From NCBI RefSeq assembly GCF_030680935.1, contig NZ_JAUXUP010000004.1:1-64000 (forward strand): a stretch of DNA of 64,000 nt, given 5' to 3'. The stretch comes from Polaromonas sp. GTDB taxonomy: Bacteria > Pseudomonadota > Gammaproteobacteria > Burkholderiales > Burkholderiaceae_C. This document shows positions 35,233 to 43,701 of this stretch, piece by piece. Positions within the stretch are counted from its first letter, which is position 1. Every line of letters starts with the position of its first letter. The position numbers were made by a program, and so were the translations under genes. Below the pieces are notes generated by a model. That model made no database searches, was not told the DNA's origin, and was given only the letters and a program-made list of their open reading frames with translations.

Positions 35233-35535
35233 ATGGCGCACCCCTTCACCCCCACGGCGAACCCGGCTCTCACACTGCCCAAGCTGAAACGCATCAGGCT
35301 ATGGCATCTGGCGCACAAGGCCGAGCACCCGCTGGAATACGAACTCTGGGACTTCGTGATGATGGTATGGGTGATGGGCTGGGTGGGCTGGCTGCCGGCG
35401 TTTGTGCTGGAGCTGCCGCTGGCCTACCCGCTGTGCCTGCTGGGCATGGTCACGCCGCGGTTGTATGTACGTTGGCGAATCCGCGCCCATCTGCAGGGCC
35501 GTCTCAGGTGTGACTGGCTGGAACTGGCCCACTGA
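35233..35535 (+). CDS. Small conserved membrane protein
   Basis: A 100-residue protein. After a polar N-terminus with HLAHKAEHPLEYELWDFVMM it has two hydrophobic helices, MMVWVMGWVGWLPAFVLELP and LAYPLCLLGMVTPRLYV, and a basic C-terminus. The start ATG 35233 has GGAGG upstream (GCAGGAGGCTTCATG). I do not recognise a named family; its position between a TPR gene and a crotonase gives no firm clue. The coding pattern and good RBS support a real gene. Confidence 0.7.
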   Translation: MAHPFTPTANPALTLPKLKRIRLWHLAHKAEHPLEYELWDFVMMVWVMGWVGWLPAFVLELPLAYPLCLLGMVTPRLYVRWRIRAHLQGRLRCDWLELAH

Positions 35536-35550
35536 CTTACATTGGCAGGC

Positions 35551-36396
35551 ATGAACCCACTGACCTGCTTTTCCCTTTCCCTCACCGACCACATCGCGCA
35601 CCTGGTGCTCAATCGCCCCGAGGCGATGAACACCATGCATCCGACCTTCTGGCGTGAGCTTGATGAGGTACTGACCCACATCCACAAGGCCGGGGATGCA
35701 CGTGTGCTGGTGATCTCCAGCACCGGCAAACATTTCAGCGCTGGCATGGCGCTGGAAACCTTTGGCGGCGCCATCAGCATGGACGACCAGAGCCCCGAGG
35801 GCCGGGCCGCCATGTTTGATGTGCTCGGCGACATGCAGGCCACCTTCACCAAACTCGAGTCCTTGCGTATACCGGTGATTGCGGCGATTCAGGGCGGCTG
35901 CATTGGCGGCGCGGTCGACATGGTCACCGCCTGCTGCATCCGCTACGCCACGCAGGATGCCTTCTTCTGCATCCAGGAAATCAACATCGGCATGGTGGCC
36001 GATGTCGGCACCTTGCAGCGCCTGCCCAAGCTGGTGCCGCTGGCGGTGGTCAAGGAGCTGGCCTACACCGGGCGCCGGCTCGGCGCGGCCAAGGCGCTGG
36101 GCTACGGCCTGGTCAACGAGGTGTTTGATTCACCCGAAGCCATGCTGGCCGGTGCGCTGCAGTGCGCCAAAGAAATTGCCGGCAAGCCCCCTGTTGCCAT
36201 CTGGGGCACCAAACAGGCGATCCACTACACCCGCGACCATTCGGTGGACGACGCGCTCAAACAAATGGGCTGGCTGCAAGGCGCGATCTGGAGCAACCAG
36301 CATGTGCGCGAAGCGGTGACGGCCATGAAGGAAAAGCGGGCGGGCGAGTTCAGCGCGCTGCCACCTCTCAACTATTTCAAGGAAATAGGGCTCTAG
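35551..36396 (+). CDS. Crotonase, probable delta(3,5)-delta(2,4)-dienoyl-CoA isomerase
   Basis: A 281-residue enoyl-CoA hydratase/isomerase family protein. It has VLNRPEAMNTMHP, FSAGMALETFGG, the oxyanion block AAIQGGCIGGAVDMVTACCI, then IQEINIGMVADVGTLQRLPK. The last block, with Glu-Asp-Asp, matches the catalytic set of ECH1-type dienoyl-CoA isomerases rather than hydratases, so it probably helps degrade odd-position unsaturated fatty acids. The start is ATG 35551; an in-frame TTG 9 bp upstream is less likely. Confidence 0.82.
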   Translation: MNPLTCFSLSLTDHIAHLVLNRPEAMNTMHPTFWRELDEVLTHIHKAGDARVLVISSTGKHFSAGMALETFGGAISMDDQSPEGRAAMFDVLGDMQATFTKLESLRIPVIAAIQGGCIGGAVDMVTACCIRYATQDAFFCIQEINIGMVADVGTLQRLPKLVPLAVVKELAYTGRRLGAAKALGYGLVNEVFDSPEAMLAGALQCAKEIAGKPPVAIWGTKQAIHYTRDHSVDDALKQMGWLQGAIWSNQHVREAVTAMKEKRAGEFSALPPLNYFKEIGL

Positions 36397-36436
36397 CCCT
36401 TTCTAGTACTGCGTAAGCAGCTATCTATTTGATAGC
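36388..36436 (-). repeat. Dispersed ~50-bp repeat, copy after the crotonase gene
   Basis: The plus strand reads GGGCTCTAGCCCTTTCTAG, then TACTGCGTAAGCAGCTATCTATTTGATAGC. Inverse orientation relative to the copy at 3693. It overlaps the crotonase stop codon and fills the gap to queF. It may act as a bidirectional 3' element. Confidence 0.75.
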
Positions 36437-36491
36437 ATATTCCAGCAAAACCTGTCAGCGCGGACTGACGCTGCGATAACAGACGCGCCGC

Positions 36492-37319
36492 CTACTGCCG
36501 CGCCGTCCGCACATTAGGCGGCAAGCCCTGCGGATAACTGGTTCGAAACGGGTTGATGTCCACGCCGCCGCGCCGGGTGTAACGCGCGTATACCGAGAGC
36601 TTGAGCGGCCGGCAGCGGGTCCAGATGTCCATGAAGATGCGCTCTACACACTGCTCATGGAACTCATTGTGGTTGCGAAAACTCACTATGTATTGCAGCA
36701 GGCCTTCCTGGTCAATCGGTGCGCCGGTGTAGCCGATCTGCACGCTGCCCCAGTCGGGTTGCCCGGTCACCAGGCAATTGCTTTTGAGCAGATTCGACAC
36801 CAGGGTCTCGGTGACGGGTGGCTCTTCATGGTCGGCAAACAGCAGTTCGGGCGCAGGTGTGTAGTGCTGGCACTCGATATCGAGCCGGTCCAGGTTCAGG
36901 CCATCCAGCTCATGCACCGGCTCCTGGTCAAACAGCTCCGGCCCCAGTGTCTTGACACCCACGCCAGCGCCCACCACGGCGTTCAGGTCGGCACGAATAC
37001 GCTCGCGCACTTCGCGGGCGTCCAGAAAACGCGTGTTGCTGAAGCTTCCCAGGTAAAGCTTGAAGGACTTGCTCTCGACGATGTTCGGCGACTCGCAGGG
37101 CACGGTGATGTGCGCCAGCGCCACCTGCGGTTTGCCGCGCTGGTTGAGCCAGCTCAACTCAAACACGGTCCACATGTCGGCGCCGAAAAAAGGCAGCTGC
37201 TCGCCCAGGCCCAGCTCGGCACGTTTGACTGCACGCGCTATCGGAAACAGCAGCGATGCATCGTATTGGTCGATGTAAGCCGAGGGTTTGCCAAGTTGTG
37301 ACTGGTCAGGGGTATTCAT
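36492..37319 (-). CDS. queF: NADPH-dependent 7-cyano-7-deazaguanine reductase (long QueF)
   Basis: A 275-residue bimodular QueF that reduces preQ0 to preQ1 for queuosine in tRNA. Family motifs: [17 protein letters not shown], with the QueF motif in the N-terminal T-fold half, and [16 protein letters not shown] with the catalytic Cys near 189. Length and the SYPQGLPPN end match the YqcD/E. coli type. It overlaps the upstream hydrolase by 4 bp, so the two are likely co-transcribed, though functionally unrelated. Confidence 0.94.
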   Translation of the reverse strand: MNTPDQSQLGKPSAYIDQYDASLLFPIARAVKRAELGLGEQLPFFGADMWTVFELSWLNQRGKPQVALAHITVPCESPNIVESKSFKLYLGSFSNTRFLDAREVRERIRADLNAVVGAGVGVKTLGPELFDQEPVHELDGLNLDRLDIECQHYTPAPELLFADHEEPPVTETLVSNLLKSNCLVTGQPDWGSVQIGYTGAPIDQEGLLQYIVSFRNHNEFHEQCVERIFMDIWTRCRPLKLSVYARYTRRGGVDINPFRTSYPQGLPPNVRTARQ

Positions 37320-38206
37320 GCTGCAGCCCTGTCTGTGTGCAGATGCGCAATCAGCGGTGCCAGCATGCGTTCCACCACGCCGGGGGGCAGGTCGTGGCCC
37401 ATGCCTTCAATGCCGACCAGGCTGGCTCCGGGGATGCGCCGCGCCGTGTCTTCACCGCAGGCAAAAGGCACCAGCGGATCGGCCTTGCCGTGAATCACCA
37501 GCGTGGGCACACGCAGCCGCGCCAGCTCGGCGGCGCGGCGGCTGTCGGCGGCAACCGCGACCATCTGGCGAAGCACACCGGCGGGGTGGAAACTCCGCTT
37601 CACGCCCAGCGCAACCCGCTTGCGCAACTCGCCCTCGTCCACCGGAAAGCCGGGGCTGCCAATCGCCTTGAACAGCCGCACGTAATGGTTGATCACCGCG
37701 CCGGCATCGCTTCCGGCCGGCCGGCTCAGCAGCACACGCATGACACGCGGCTTGGCCTGCGGCAATCCGCGCGCGCCGCTGGAGCTCATGATGCTGGTCA
37801 GGCTCAATACCCGCGCCGGGGCTGCCAGCGCCACGCGCTGCGCAATCATTCCGCCCATGCTGACACCGACCACATGCGCCTTGTCCACCTGCAGCGCGTC
37901 CAGCACGGCCAGCGCATCGGCCGCCATGTCGTGCAGCGAATACGGTGCCTGGATGGTCAGGCCCAGCCTGTACTTGATGCTGGCCCACACGAGGTTGGGT
38001 TTTCCGAGATGGTCGAACTTTTGCGACAAACCAATGTCGCGATTGTCCAGCCGGATGACGCGGTAACCGGCGTCCACCAGCGCCTGCACCATGGCTGGCG
38101 GCCAGGCCACCAGCTGCATGCCCAGGCCCATGATCAGCAGCACCGCAGGCCCCGCTCCGCCGCTGTCTTCGATCTCAATATCAATACCGTTTGCGCTGAT
38201 TTTCAT
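37316..38206 (-). CDS. Alpha/beta hydrolase
   Basis: A 296-residue hydrolase-fold protein: oxyanion [14 protein letters not shown], nucleophile elbow [14 protein letters not shown] (Ser about 120), Asp in [15 protein letters not shown] and His in [15 protein letters not shown] complete a triad. The substrate cannot be predicted (esters or lactones; close homologues are annotated generically). It is the first gene of a two-gene unit with queF. The start is ATG 38204-38206, ahead of [12 protein letters not shown]. Confidence 0.82.
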   Translation of the reverse strand: MKISANGIDIEIEDSGGAGPAVLLIMGLGMQLVAWPPAMVQALVDAGYRVIRLDNRDIGLSQKFDHLGKPNLVWASIKYRLGLTIQAPYSLHDMAADALAVLDALQVDKAHVVGVSMGGMIAQRVALAAPARVLSLTSIMSSSGARGLPQAKPRVMRVLLSRPAGSDAGAVINHYVRLFKAIGSPGFPVDEGELRKRVALGVKRSFHPAGVLRQMVAVAADSRRAAELARLRVPTLVIHGKADPLVPFACGEDTARRIPGASLVGIEGMGHDLPPGVVERMLAPLIAHLHTDRAAA

Positions 38207-38218
38207 AATGGTGATTAT

Positions 38219-38373
38219 CTACACCCCTGTTGGGGTTGGGGTACACGGCCTCCTCCAAGGGGGTTCGTGGAACTGGCTTTGGCCTGTCCTGAGCCTGTCG
38301 AAGGGCCAGGCCGCAGGCGCCGTCCCCTGCAAAGGGAGAGGAGGCTACACAAAGTGAGCCTCCACAGGGGTGT
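38219..38373. repeat. Intergenic palindromic element with 10-bp inverted ends (type A)
   Basis: ACACCCCTGT (38221-38230) and ACAGGGGTGT (38364-38373) are perfect inverted ends. Inside lies a REP-like CCTGAGCCTGTCGAAGGGCC core and matching CCTCC/GGAGG blocks. It sits between the hydrolase and the oxygenase gene. Its right end (AGTGAGC...) resembles the ends of the elements at 48636 and 50865. Confidence 0.6.
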
Positions 38374-39203
38374 TAAATAAACTGTCGTTCGCGCAGCCAC
38401 TTGGTGGCCACCCATTTTTCCCCAGCCAACACAGGCGCACCGCCGTGCAGGCTCAGCGTCGATGCATCCGGACGGTCGTAGCTGAAAAACACCGCATGCC
38501 CGCGCTGCGGCAAGACCTCCAGCCCAAGCTCAGGAAAAACCGTCGCACCACCCTGCGCGGGTGCCTGCAGGTACATGACCAGCGTCGCCACCCGCTGGCC
38601 GCCGCGCTGCAAAATGGTCGGTGTGCCGGGCTCGGCCGGATCGAAGTAATCGTGGTGCGGTTTGTACTCGGCACCGGGCAGGTAACGCAGCACCTGAAGA
38701 CCCTCGCCATTCTCTACCGGCCAGTTCAGCAGCCGCGCGATACGCGCCTCGATGCGCGCAACCAGTGCATTTTCGCCCCGGGTGAAAAACATGCCGCTGC
38801 TGGTGCGGTCGTGGCTGAGCACCTCACCGCCGGTTTTGACCGCCACCGTCAACGAGCGGGCCAGACTGGGCCGCGCCGCTTTGATCAGCGCGCTGCATTC
38901 TGCGTCGCTCAGCAGATTGCCCAGCACCGCCAGACGGGGCCTGCGCATCTGCAGCAGCACATCGACCTGCCGGTCGCCCGCATCCAGCTGCAAGGCGCCG
39001 TCCTGGTCCAGCCGGGGCAGCGCGCCACTGGCCGGTATTTGCAACGTGGTGGCAATCACGTCGCGAGCCACACCGGTCTGCCAGCCGGCTGTGCGCATGG
39101 CCTCGAGCATGGTTTGCACGGTGTGGCCCAGACTGGCTTGCGCGCGCAGCCATGCGCGCAATTGCGGCGTGACGTTTTGCGCAAGGGTGGGCAGGGCGCT
39201 CAT
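38373..39203 (-). CDS. 2OG-Fe(II) oxygenase, prolyl-4-hydroxylase type
   Basis: A 276-residue dioxygenase. The iron/2OG motif is intact: His-x-Asp in KPHHDYFDP (about 184-186), then a distal His in SLHGGAPVLAGEKWVATKW with the 2OG-binding Lys. The N-terminal half contains RRPRLAVLGNLLSDAECSAL, the typical P4Hc entry. Probable target: a protein or peptide proline; bacterial members are little studied. It lies upstream of, and on the same strand as, the type A repeat element. Confidence 0.88.
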   Translation of the reverse strand: MSALPTLAQNVTPQLRAWLRAQASLGHTVQTMLEAMRTAGWQTGVARDVIATTLQIPASGALPRLDQDGALQLDAGDRQVDVLLQMRRPRLAVLGNLLSDAECSALIKAARPSLARSLTVAVKTGGEVLSHDRTSSGMFFTRGENALVARIEARIARLLNWPVENGEGLQVLRYLPGAEYKPHHDYFDPAEPGTPTILQRGGQRVATLVMYLQAPAQGGATVFPELGLEVLPQRGHAVFFSYDRPDASTLSLHGGAPVLAGEKWVATKWLRERQFI

Positions 39204-39219
39204 GACTATTGGCTAGCGC

Positions 39220-39996
39220 TCAGTCGGCCAGCCTGCGCCGGAATACCAGCCGGTCCGGTGCCGACACTGCCGGCTCGAAGCGGTAACCCGCAGCGCCGAA
39301 GCCTTCGAGCTTTTTGACCGTGGCGACTTTCTTTTCAATCGCATAACGCGCCATCAGGCCGCGCGCGCGTTTGGCATTGAAGCTGATGATTTTGTACTTG
39401 CCGTTTTTCCAGTCTTCAAAAACGCAGCTGACCACCCGGGCTTTCAAAGCCTGCAGATCGACGGCCTTGAAATATTCCTCACTGGCCAGATTCACGATGA
39501 CGGGCGAGGTGTCGGCAGCCGCGCGTTCATTGAGGTAGTCGGCAATCTGCGCGCCCCAGAACGCATACAGGTTGCTGCCCTTGGCGGTGGGCAGCCGGGT
39601 GCCCATCTCCAGCCGGTAGGGCTGCATCAGGTCCAGCGGACGCAGCACACCGTAAAGGCCGCTGAGGATGCAGACATGGCTCTGTGCCCAGTCGACTTCT
39701 TTGCTGGTGAGGCTTTTGGCATCCAGGCCGTCGTACACGTCGCCATTGAAGGCGAGCAGTGCCTGTTTGGCATTTTGTTCGGTGAAGGTCGGCGACCATG
39801 CCTGGTAACGCCCGACATTGAGTCCGGCCAGGGCATCTGACAGCGACATCAGCTCGCTGACCTGCGCCGGAGTTTTTTCGCGCAGCACTTTGATCAGTTG
39901 CCGGGACTGGCGCGTGAAAAGCGGTTGGGTGTGGGCCTGAACATGGGGCGGCGTCTCGAAATCCAGCGATTTCGCGGGCGACAGTAAAAACAGCAT
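39220..39996 (-). CDS. yaaA: YaaA-family peroxide-stress protein
   Basis: A 258-residue member of the UPF0246/YaaA family. LFLLSPAKSLDFE at the start, TGL-like ILSGLYGVLRPLDLMQPYRLEMG, LASEEYFKAV, and KRARGLMARY-type motifs are diagnostic. In E. coli YaaA limits Fenton damage by lowering intracellular free iron in peroxide stress; it binds DNA. The start is ATG 39994-39996, since the upstream codon is TTG and gives an unusual extension. It ends 16 bp from the oxygenase start, so a shared transcript is likely. Confidence 0.92.
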   Translation of the reverse strand: MLFLLSPAKSLDFETPPHVQAHTQPLFTRQSRQLIKVLREKTPAQVSELMSLSDALAGLNVGRYQAWSPTFTEQNAKQALLAFNGDVYDGLDAKSLTSKEVDWAQSHVCILSGLYGVLRPLDLMQPYRLEMGTRLPTAKGSNLYAFWGAQIADYLNERAAADTSPVIVNLASEEYFKAVDLQALKARVVSCVFEDWKNGKYKIISFNAKRARGLMARYAIEKKVATVKKLEGFGAAGYRFEPAVSAPDRLVFRRRLAD

Positions 39997-40062
39997 GGTG
40001 GCGGGCAATCCGTGAAGGCAATCCCCGACTTTACGACACCCCGGTGCCAGCCCGGGCAGCTG

Positions 40063-40653
40063 TCAGCGCAGGTCGCTTGCCAGAGAGGCCAGCGATTCCG
40101 CCGGAATGTTCAGGTGCGCCGGGTAATTGGTGTGGTCGCAGCCCAGCTTGACGCTGGCGCCAGCCTTGACCGCCGCACACATGGACGAGTTGAGTTCAAA
40201 CCGCACAAAGTGCACAGCAGAGGTTTTTTCGTCGTTCTCACGGTCCATGTCCTCGTCGGCAATCGCGTACACGCGGGCATGGCCTTCGACCTCGACAAAC
40301 AGATGGTCTTCCACACCGATCAGACGCGCGAGCTCGCGCTTGCGCTCGTTGACATCGGGGTACTCGATCATCATGGTGGCTTTCCAGTTGCTGCCGTCGG
40401 GCATCAAGGGGGCATAGGCCTCGATTTCCTGGAGGATGCCGTCTTCCTCAAATATCTTTTCAATACGCAGCATTTCCTGGATCTGGTAGCGGATGCTGGT
40501 TTCGCTTTCAAACTGAACATTGACGTGTTCGCCCAGCCGCACGCTGCGCAGCTGGCGATGCGCCATGATGGCGCCCTTGTTTTCCTTGCGGTATTTGCTG
40601 TAGGCCTCCAGCGTCATGAGGCTGTCGGCGGTGATGGTTCCGGTGGTTTGCAT
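40063..40653 (-). CDS. DUF3501 family protein
   Basis: A 196-residue soluble protein: ITADSLMTLEAYSKYRKENK at the start, MAHRQLRSVRLGEHVNVQFE, EEDGILQEIEAYAPLMPDG, DVNERKRELARLIGVED, then KTSAVHFVRFELN. These are the DUF3501 signature blocks. In many betaproteobacteria it follows the Fe-S protein and rubrerythrin as here (19 bp from the Fe-S gene's stop). No catalytic motif is evident. A role in coping with oxidative stress is inference from gene neighbourhood. Confidence 0.87.
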   Translation of the reverse strand: MQTTGTITADSLMTLEAYSKYRKENKGAIMAHRQLRSVRLGEHVNVQFESETSIRYQIQEMLRIEKIFEEDGILQEIEAYAPLMPDGSNWKATMMIEYPDVNERKRELARLIGVEDHLFVEVEGHARVYAIADEDMDRENDEKTSAVHFVRFELNSSMCAAVKAGASVKLGCDHTNYPAHLNIPAESLASLASDLR

Positions 40654-40672
40654 GGCGAGTATCCAGGTAGGT

Positions 40673-42022
40673 CTATTTGATACCGTAGGCTGTACGTATC
40701 AGGGTCAAGGGGTGTTTTTGCGGCGGCGCGCCCAACTGGTTGACTTCAAAGCCCTGGGCAATGTGGTGGCCGCCCAGCGGACAGTCGCTGCTGATGACAT
40801 CGGGCAGGCCACCGTCTTTGTGGTTGGCCATGGCCTTGAACAGCGGTTTGCCGATTTTCATGGCCTGCTGGTGGTAAGGCACTTTCACGCCGAAGGTGCC
40901 AGCGTGACCCGAGCAACGCTCGTGTGTGTGGACGCTGGTGCCCGGCACCATCTTGAGCATTTCCTCGGTCTTCTTGCCAATGTTCTGCACGCGGCCATGG
41001 CAGGGGATCTGGTAGCTGATCTTGCCCAGCGGGACAGGAAACTCCGTCTTGATCAGGCCGTCGCGTTTGCGCGCCATCAGGTACTCAAACGGGTCCCACA
41101 TGTGCTCCTTGACAAGTTGCACGTCGGCGTCGTCCGGATACATCAGCGGGATTTCCTGCTTGAACATCAGGGTGCAGCTGGGCACCGCACTCAGGATGGC
41201 AAAGCCGTCTTTGGCGTACCGGGCCAGTACCGGTATGTTGGCCTCTTTGCTGGTATTAACCGATTCGAGGTCGCCAAGCTCCAGCTTGGGCATGCCACAG
41301 CATTTTTCTTTCTCGACCAGCACGTAGGGCACTTCGTTGTGGTCCAGCACCTTGAGCAGATCGTGGCCGATGCCGGGCTCGTTGTAGTTGATGTAGCAGG
41401 TGGAATAAATAACGACCTTGCCGGGGGTCTTTACACCATCCCTGACAGGGTGCGGCGGCGACTCGGGCGCGCTGCTGCGAAACTTCTTCGTGGCCAGCTC
41501 CGGCAACCAGGCGTCCTTGTCAACGCCCAGCACCTTTTCCATCACGGCACGCGCCGGCTTGGTTTTGTTCACCGCATTGGCCACCTGGACCACGATGGGA
41601 ATACCGGCAAACTGGCCATGCACATCGGTGGACGCAAGAAACTTCTCGCCCATGCCCACGTCGCCCTTCTTGAACTTGATCGCCTTGGCGCGCAGCATGG
41701 TGTGCGGGAAGTCGAGGTTGAACTCGTGCGGCGGCACATAGGGGCACTTGGTCAGGTAACACAGGTCGCACAGGTAACACTGGTCCACCACGCTCCAGTA
41801 GTCCTTCTTGTCGACGCCATCAACTTCCATCGTTTTGCTGTTGTCCACCAGGTCAAACAGGGTGGGGAAAGACCCGCACAGGCTCACACAGCGGCGGCAG
41901 CCATGGCAGATGTCGAAGATGCGCTCCATCTCATGGAAAGTCGCTTCTTCGTTGTAGTAGTCCGGGTTTTTCCAGTCAATCGCGTGGCGCGTGGGCGCCG
42001 AGAGGTTGCCTTCTGTGGCCAT
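40673..42022 (-). CDS. Fe-S oxidoreductase with CCG domains (GlpC/HdrD-like)
   Basis: A 449-residue protein: two ferredoxin-like 4Fe-4S motifs near the N-terminus (CHGCRRCVSLCGSFP and CYLCDLCYLTKCP), then two CCG-type cysteine domains (STCYINYNEPGIGHDLL with EKEKCCGMP, and CHGRVQNIG with ERCSGHAG). This is the layout of soluble heterodisulfide reductase/glycolate oxidase Fe-S subunits. The partner is unknown; the conserved neighbours are rubrerythrin upstream and DUF3501 downstream, suggesting electron delivery to the rubrerythrin (inference). Confidence 0.88.
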   Translation of the reverse strand: MATEGNLSAPTRHAIDWKNPDYYNEEATFHEMERIFDICHGCRRCVSLCGSFPTLFDLVDNSKTMEVDGVDKKDYWSVVDQCYLCDLCYLTKCPYVPPHEFNLDFPHTMLRAKAIKFKKGDVGMGEKFLASTDVHGQFAGIPIVVQVANAVNKTKPARAVMEKVLGVDKDAWLPELATKKFRSSAPESPPHPVRDGVKTPGKVVIYSTCYINYNEPGIGHDLLKVLDHNEVPYVLVEKEKCCGMPKLELGDLESVNTSKEANIPVLARYAKDGFAILSAVPSCTLMFKQEIPLMYPDDADVQLVKEHMWDPFEYLMARKRDGLIKTEFPVPLGKISYQIPCHGRVQNIGKKTEEMLKMVPGTSVHTHERCSGHAGTFGVKVPYHQQAMKIGKPLFKAMANHKDGGLPDVISSDCPLGGHHIAQGFEVNQLGAPPQKHPLTLIRTAYGIK

Positions 42023-42082
42023 GGTCGGTCTCTTGTTGTCGTGGGGTTTGAGAAAGGGCTGATACCAACCCTTTCCGAAACC

Positions 42083-42178
42083 GCTACACCACCGCAGAAG
42101 TGGCGTAGCGAGCGGCTGTCAACCTAGGCGCGGGTGGCTGGAAACCGGAGCGACCTTGAGGGTCGTGAGGATTTCCAG
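42083..42178. repeat. Two strong hairpins between rubrerythrin and the Fe-S gene
   Basis: Hairpin 1: GCTACACCAC (42083-42092) pairs with GTGGCGTAGC (42100-42109), one mismatch. Hairpin 2: CTGGAAA (42138-42144) pairs with TTTCCAG (42172-42178), enclosing GCGACC-TTGA-GGGTCGT. They lie in the 200-bp gap 42023-42222. They may separate or differentially stabilise the two transcripts. Confidence 0.6.
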
Positions 42179-42222
42179 ACAGGCCCCGCAACGACGGATC
42201 ACAGCCGCGCAGTAGCCACCAA

Positions 42223-42645
42223 TTAATCCACCAGTTCGGTCAGGGCCTTGGCATACCGGTTTGCGTGTGAACGCTCAGCCTTGGCCAGGGTTTCAAACCA
42301 GTCGGCGACTTCGTCATGACCTTCGTCACGCGCAGTTTTGGCCATGCCGGGGTACATGTCGGTGTACTCGTGGGTCTCGCCTGCCACGGCAGAAGCGAGG
42401 TTGTCACGCGTGGCACCAAATGGCATGCCGGTGGCTGGGTCACCGCACTGCTCAAGCCACTCGAGGTGACCGTGCGCATGACCGGTTTCGCCTTCTGCGG
42501 TGGAGCGGAACAGCGCTGCAACGTCAGGCTGGCCTTCCACGTCAGCCTTGTTCGCGAAATACAGATAACGGCGGTTGGCCTGTGATTCACCGGCAAATGC
42601 GGCTTTCAGGTTTTCTTCCGTTTTGGAGCCTTTGAGAGCAGCCAT
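42223..42645 (-). CDS. Short rubrerythrin (diiron only)
   Basis: A 140-residue ferritin-like protein with two ExxH units: ESQANRRYLYFANKA and ETGHAHGHLEWL, then GETHEYTDMYPGMAKTARDEG. It lacks the C-terminal rubredoxin (Cx2C) domain of classical rubrerythrins. These reduce peroxide at a diiron site. The start is ATG 42643-42645 behind AAGGAGA. It is divergent from the VOC gene across 313 bp that contain a Fur-like box, suggesting iron- or peroxide-linked control. It should feed the Fe-S oxidoreductase gene's group downstream. Confidence 0.9.
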   Translation of the reverse strand: MAALKGSKTEENLKAAFAGESQANRRYLYFANKADVEGQPDVAALFRSTAEGETGHAHGHLEWLEQCGDPATGMPFGATRDNLASAVAGETHEYTDMYPGMAKTARDEGHDEVADWFETLAKAERSHANRYAKALTELVD

Positions 42646-42958
42646 GGAAATCTCCTTGGGGTTGATAAAAATCGTGATTCGCCCTGACGTGATGGTCAGA
42701 GACGGAGTAACCATAGCCTGATTAAGGGGCTGCGTCTAATTGCTTGGTTCAATAGAAAAAATTGGCAAAGGCTATGGGCTTGCGTCAATTGATAACCATT
42801 CTCAATACCTCAATTACAAACCAACTTTGCCGCCCTTGGCAGCGCTCTGGAGTTACGTTATAGTAAATGCGTTATGAATAGGTGAATCGTGAAAGGCGCA
42901 CATCACAGTGCTTCACTCACCCTTCCACTCAATCTGGAACCTGAATCTGGAGATTGCC
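42646..42958. promoter_or_regulatory. Divergent regulatory region with a Fur-like box
   Basis: A 313-bp gene-free stretch. ATTGATAACCATTCTCAAT at 42788-42806 resembles a Fur box: its ends form an inverted repeat (ATTGA/TCAAT) and ATTGAGAATGGTTATCAAT reads on the other strand. Further right, TTACGTTATAGTAAATGCG followed by TTATGAATA is AT-rich and could hold a promoter for the VOC gene (TATAGT as -10). The rubrerythrin SD AAGGAG lies just before 42645. No other structure is apparent. Confidence 0.55.
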
Positions 42959-43603
42959 ATGGCCGCCCTGATGACTCCCCCAAGCCTGCGCCCCGCTGCA
43001 TCCACCCTGCCGCCACCGGCGCCGGTACAGCAGCTGCACCACTACGCCTATCGGGCCAAAGATGCGGAGGAAACCCGGCACTTCTATGAAGACATCCTGG
43101 GACTGCCGCTGTACCACATCATCCAGAGCGATTACGTGCCCAGCACCGGCGAATACTGCCCTTACACCCACTTTTTCTTCCGGCTGCAGGACGGCTCTTT
43201 CATCGCGTTTTTCGACCTCGGCAACGACGAGGCCGCCCTGCCCTCACCCAACACGCCGCTGTGGGTCAACCACATCTCGTTTCGCGTCAATACGGTGGCT
43301 GAACTGGAGGCCATGAAAGCGCGGCTGCAAGCCGATGGGGTCGAAGTACTGGGCGTGACGGACCACCACATATTCAAGAGCATCTACTTCTTTGACCCCA
43401 ATGGTGTACGGCTGGAGTTGACGGCGCAGCTGGCTGACGAGTTCGAGATGCTGAAGGAGAGCAGAACCGCCCACGCGCGTCTGGCCGAATGGACAGCGCG
43501 CAAGCAGCAGTGGCGCAAGGAAAAAGCGGCGGGCAAAACCAGCGAAGCGCTCAAACCACAGCAAAACGACAGGCCGGAGGTGGGCGCAAAGCCCGCAGCC
43601 TGA
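42959..43603 (+). CDS. VOC-family metalloprotein (glyoxalase/extradiol dioxygenase fold)
   Basis: A 214-residue protein. VQQLHHYAYRAKDAEETRHF (His ligand), YTHFFFRLQDGSFIAFFDLG, VNHISFRVN (His) and NGVRLELTAQL (Glu) give the His-His-Glu pattern of VOC metal sites. The C-terminal Lys/Ala/Gln-rich tail is disordered. It precedes a flavin monooxygenase and DUF2783, which suggests ring-cleavage or downstream handling of a hydroxylated aromatic. ATG 42959 was chosen over a codon 51 bp upstream, for its match to VOC proteins; the RBS is weak. Confidence 0.78.
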   Translation: MAALMTPPSLRPAASTLPPPAPVQQLHHYAYRAKDAEETRHFYEDILGLPLYHIIQSDYVPSTGEYCPYTHFFFRLQDGSFIAFFDLGNDEAALPSPNTPLWVNHISFRVNTVAELEAMKARLQADGVEVLGVTDHHIFKSIYFFDPNGVRLELTAQLADEFEMLKESRTAHARLAEWTARKQQWRKEKAAGKTSEALKPQQNDRPEVGAKPAA

Positions 43604-43613
43604 GACCGGCTAC

Positions 43614-43653
43614 GCTATTTATTTGATAGCTGGTTGCGCCCGTGCACAAAGGG
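43614..43653 (+). repeat. Dispersed ~50-bp repeat, copy between VOC and monooxygenase genes
   Basis: GCTATTTATTTGATAGCTGG, then TTGCGCCCGTGCACAAAGGG. Same family as 3693 and 61065, with GCTATTTAT---ATAGCTG and TGCACAAAGGG. It lies in the 98-bp gap and overlaps the possible upstream start of the monooxygenase. Confidence 0.65.
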
Positions 43654-43701
43654 AAAAACCGTAAATCATTCATGAAGATCAACGCAAAGGGCGAAAAAGC
43701 C

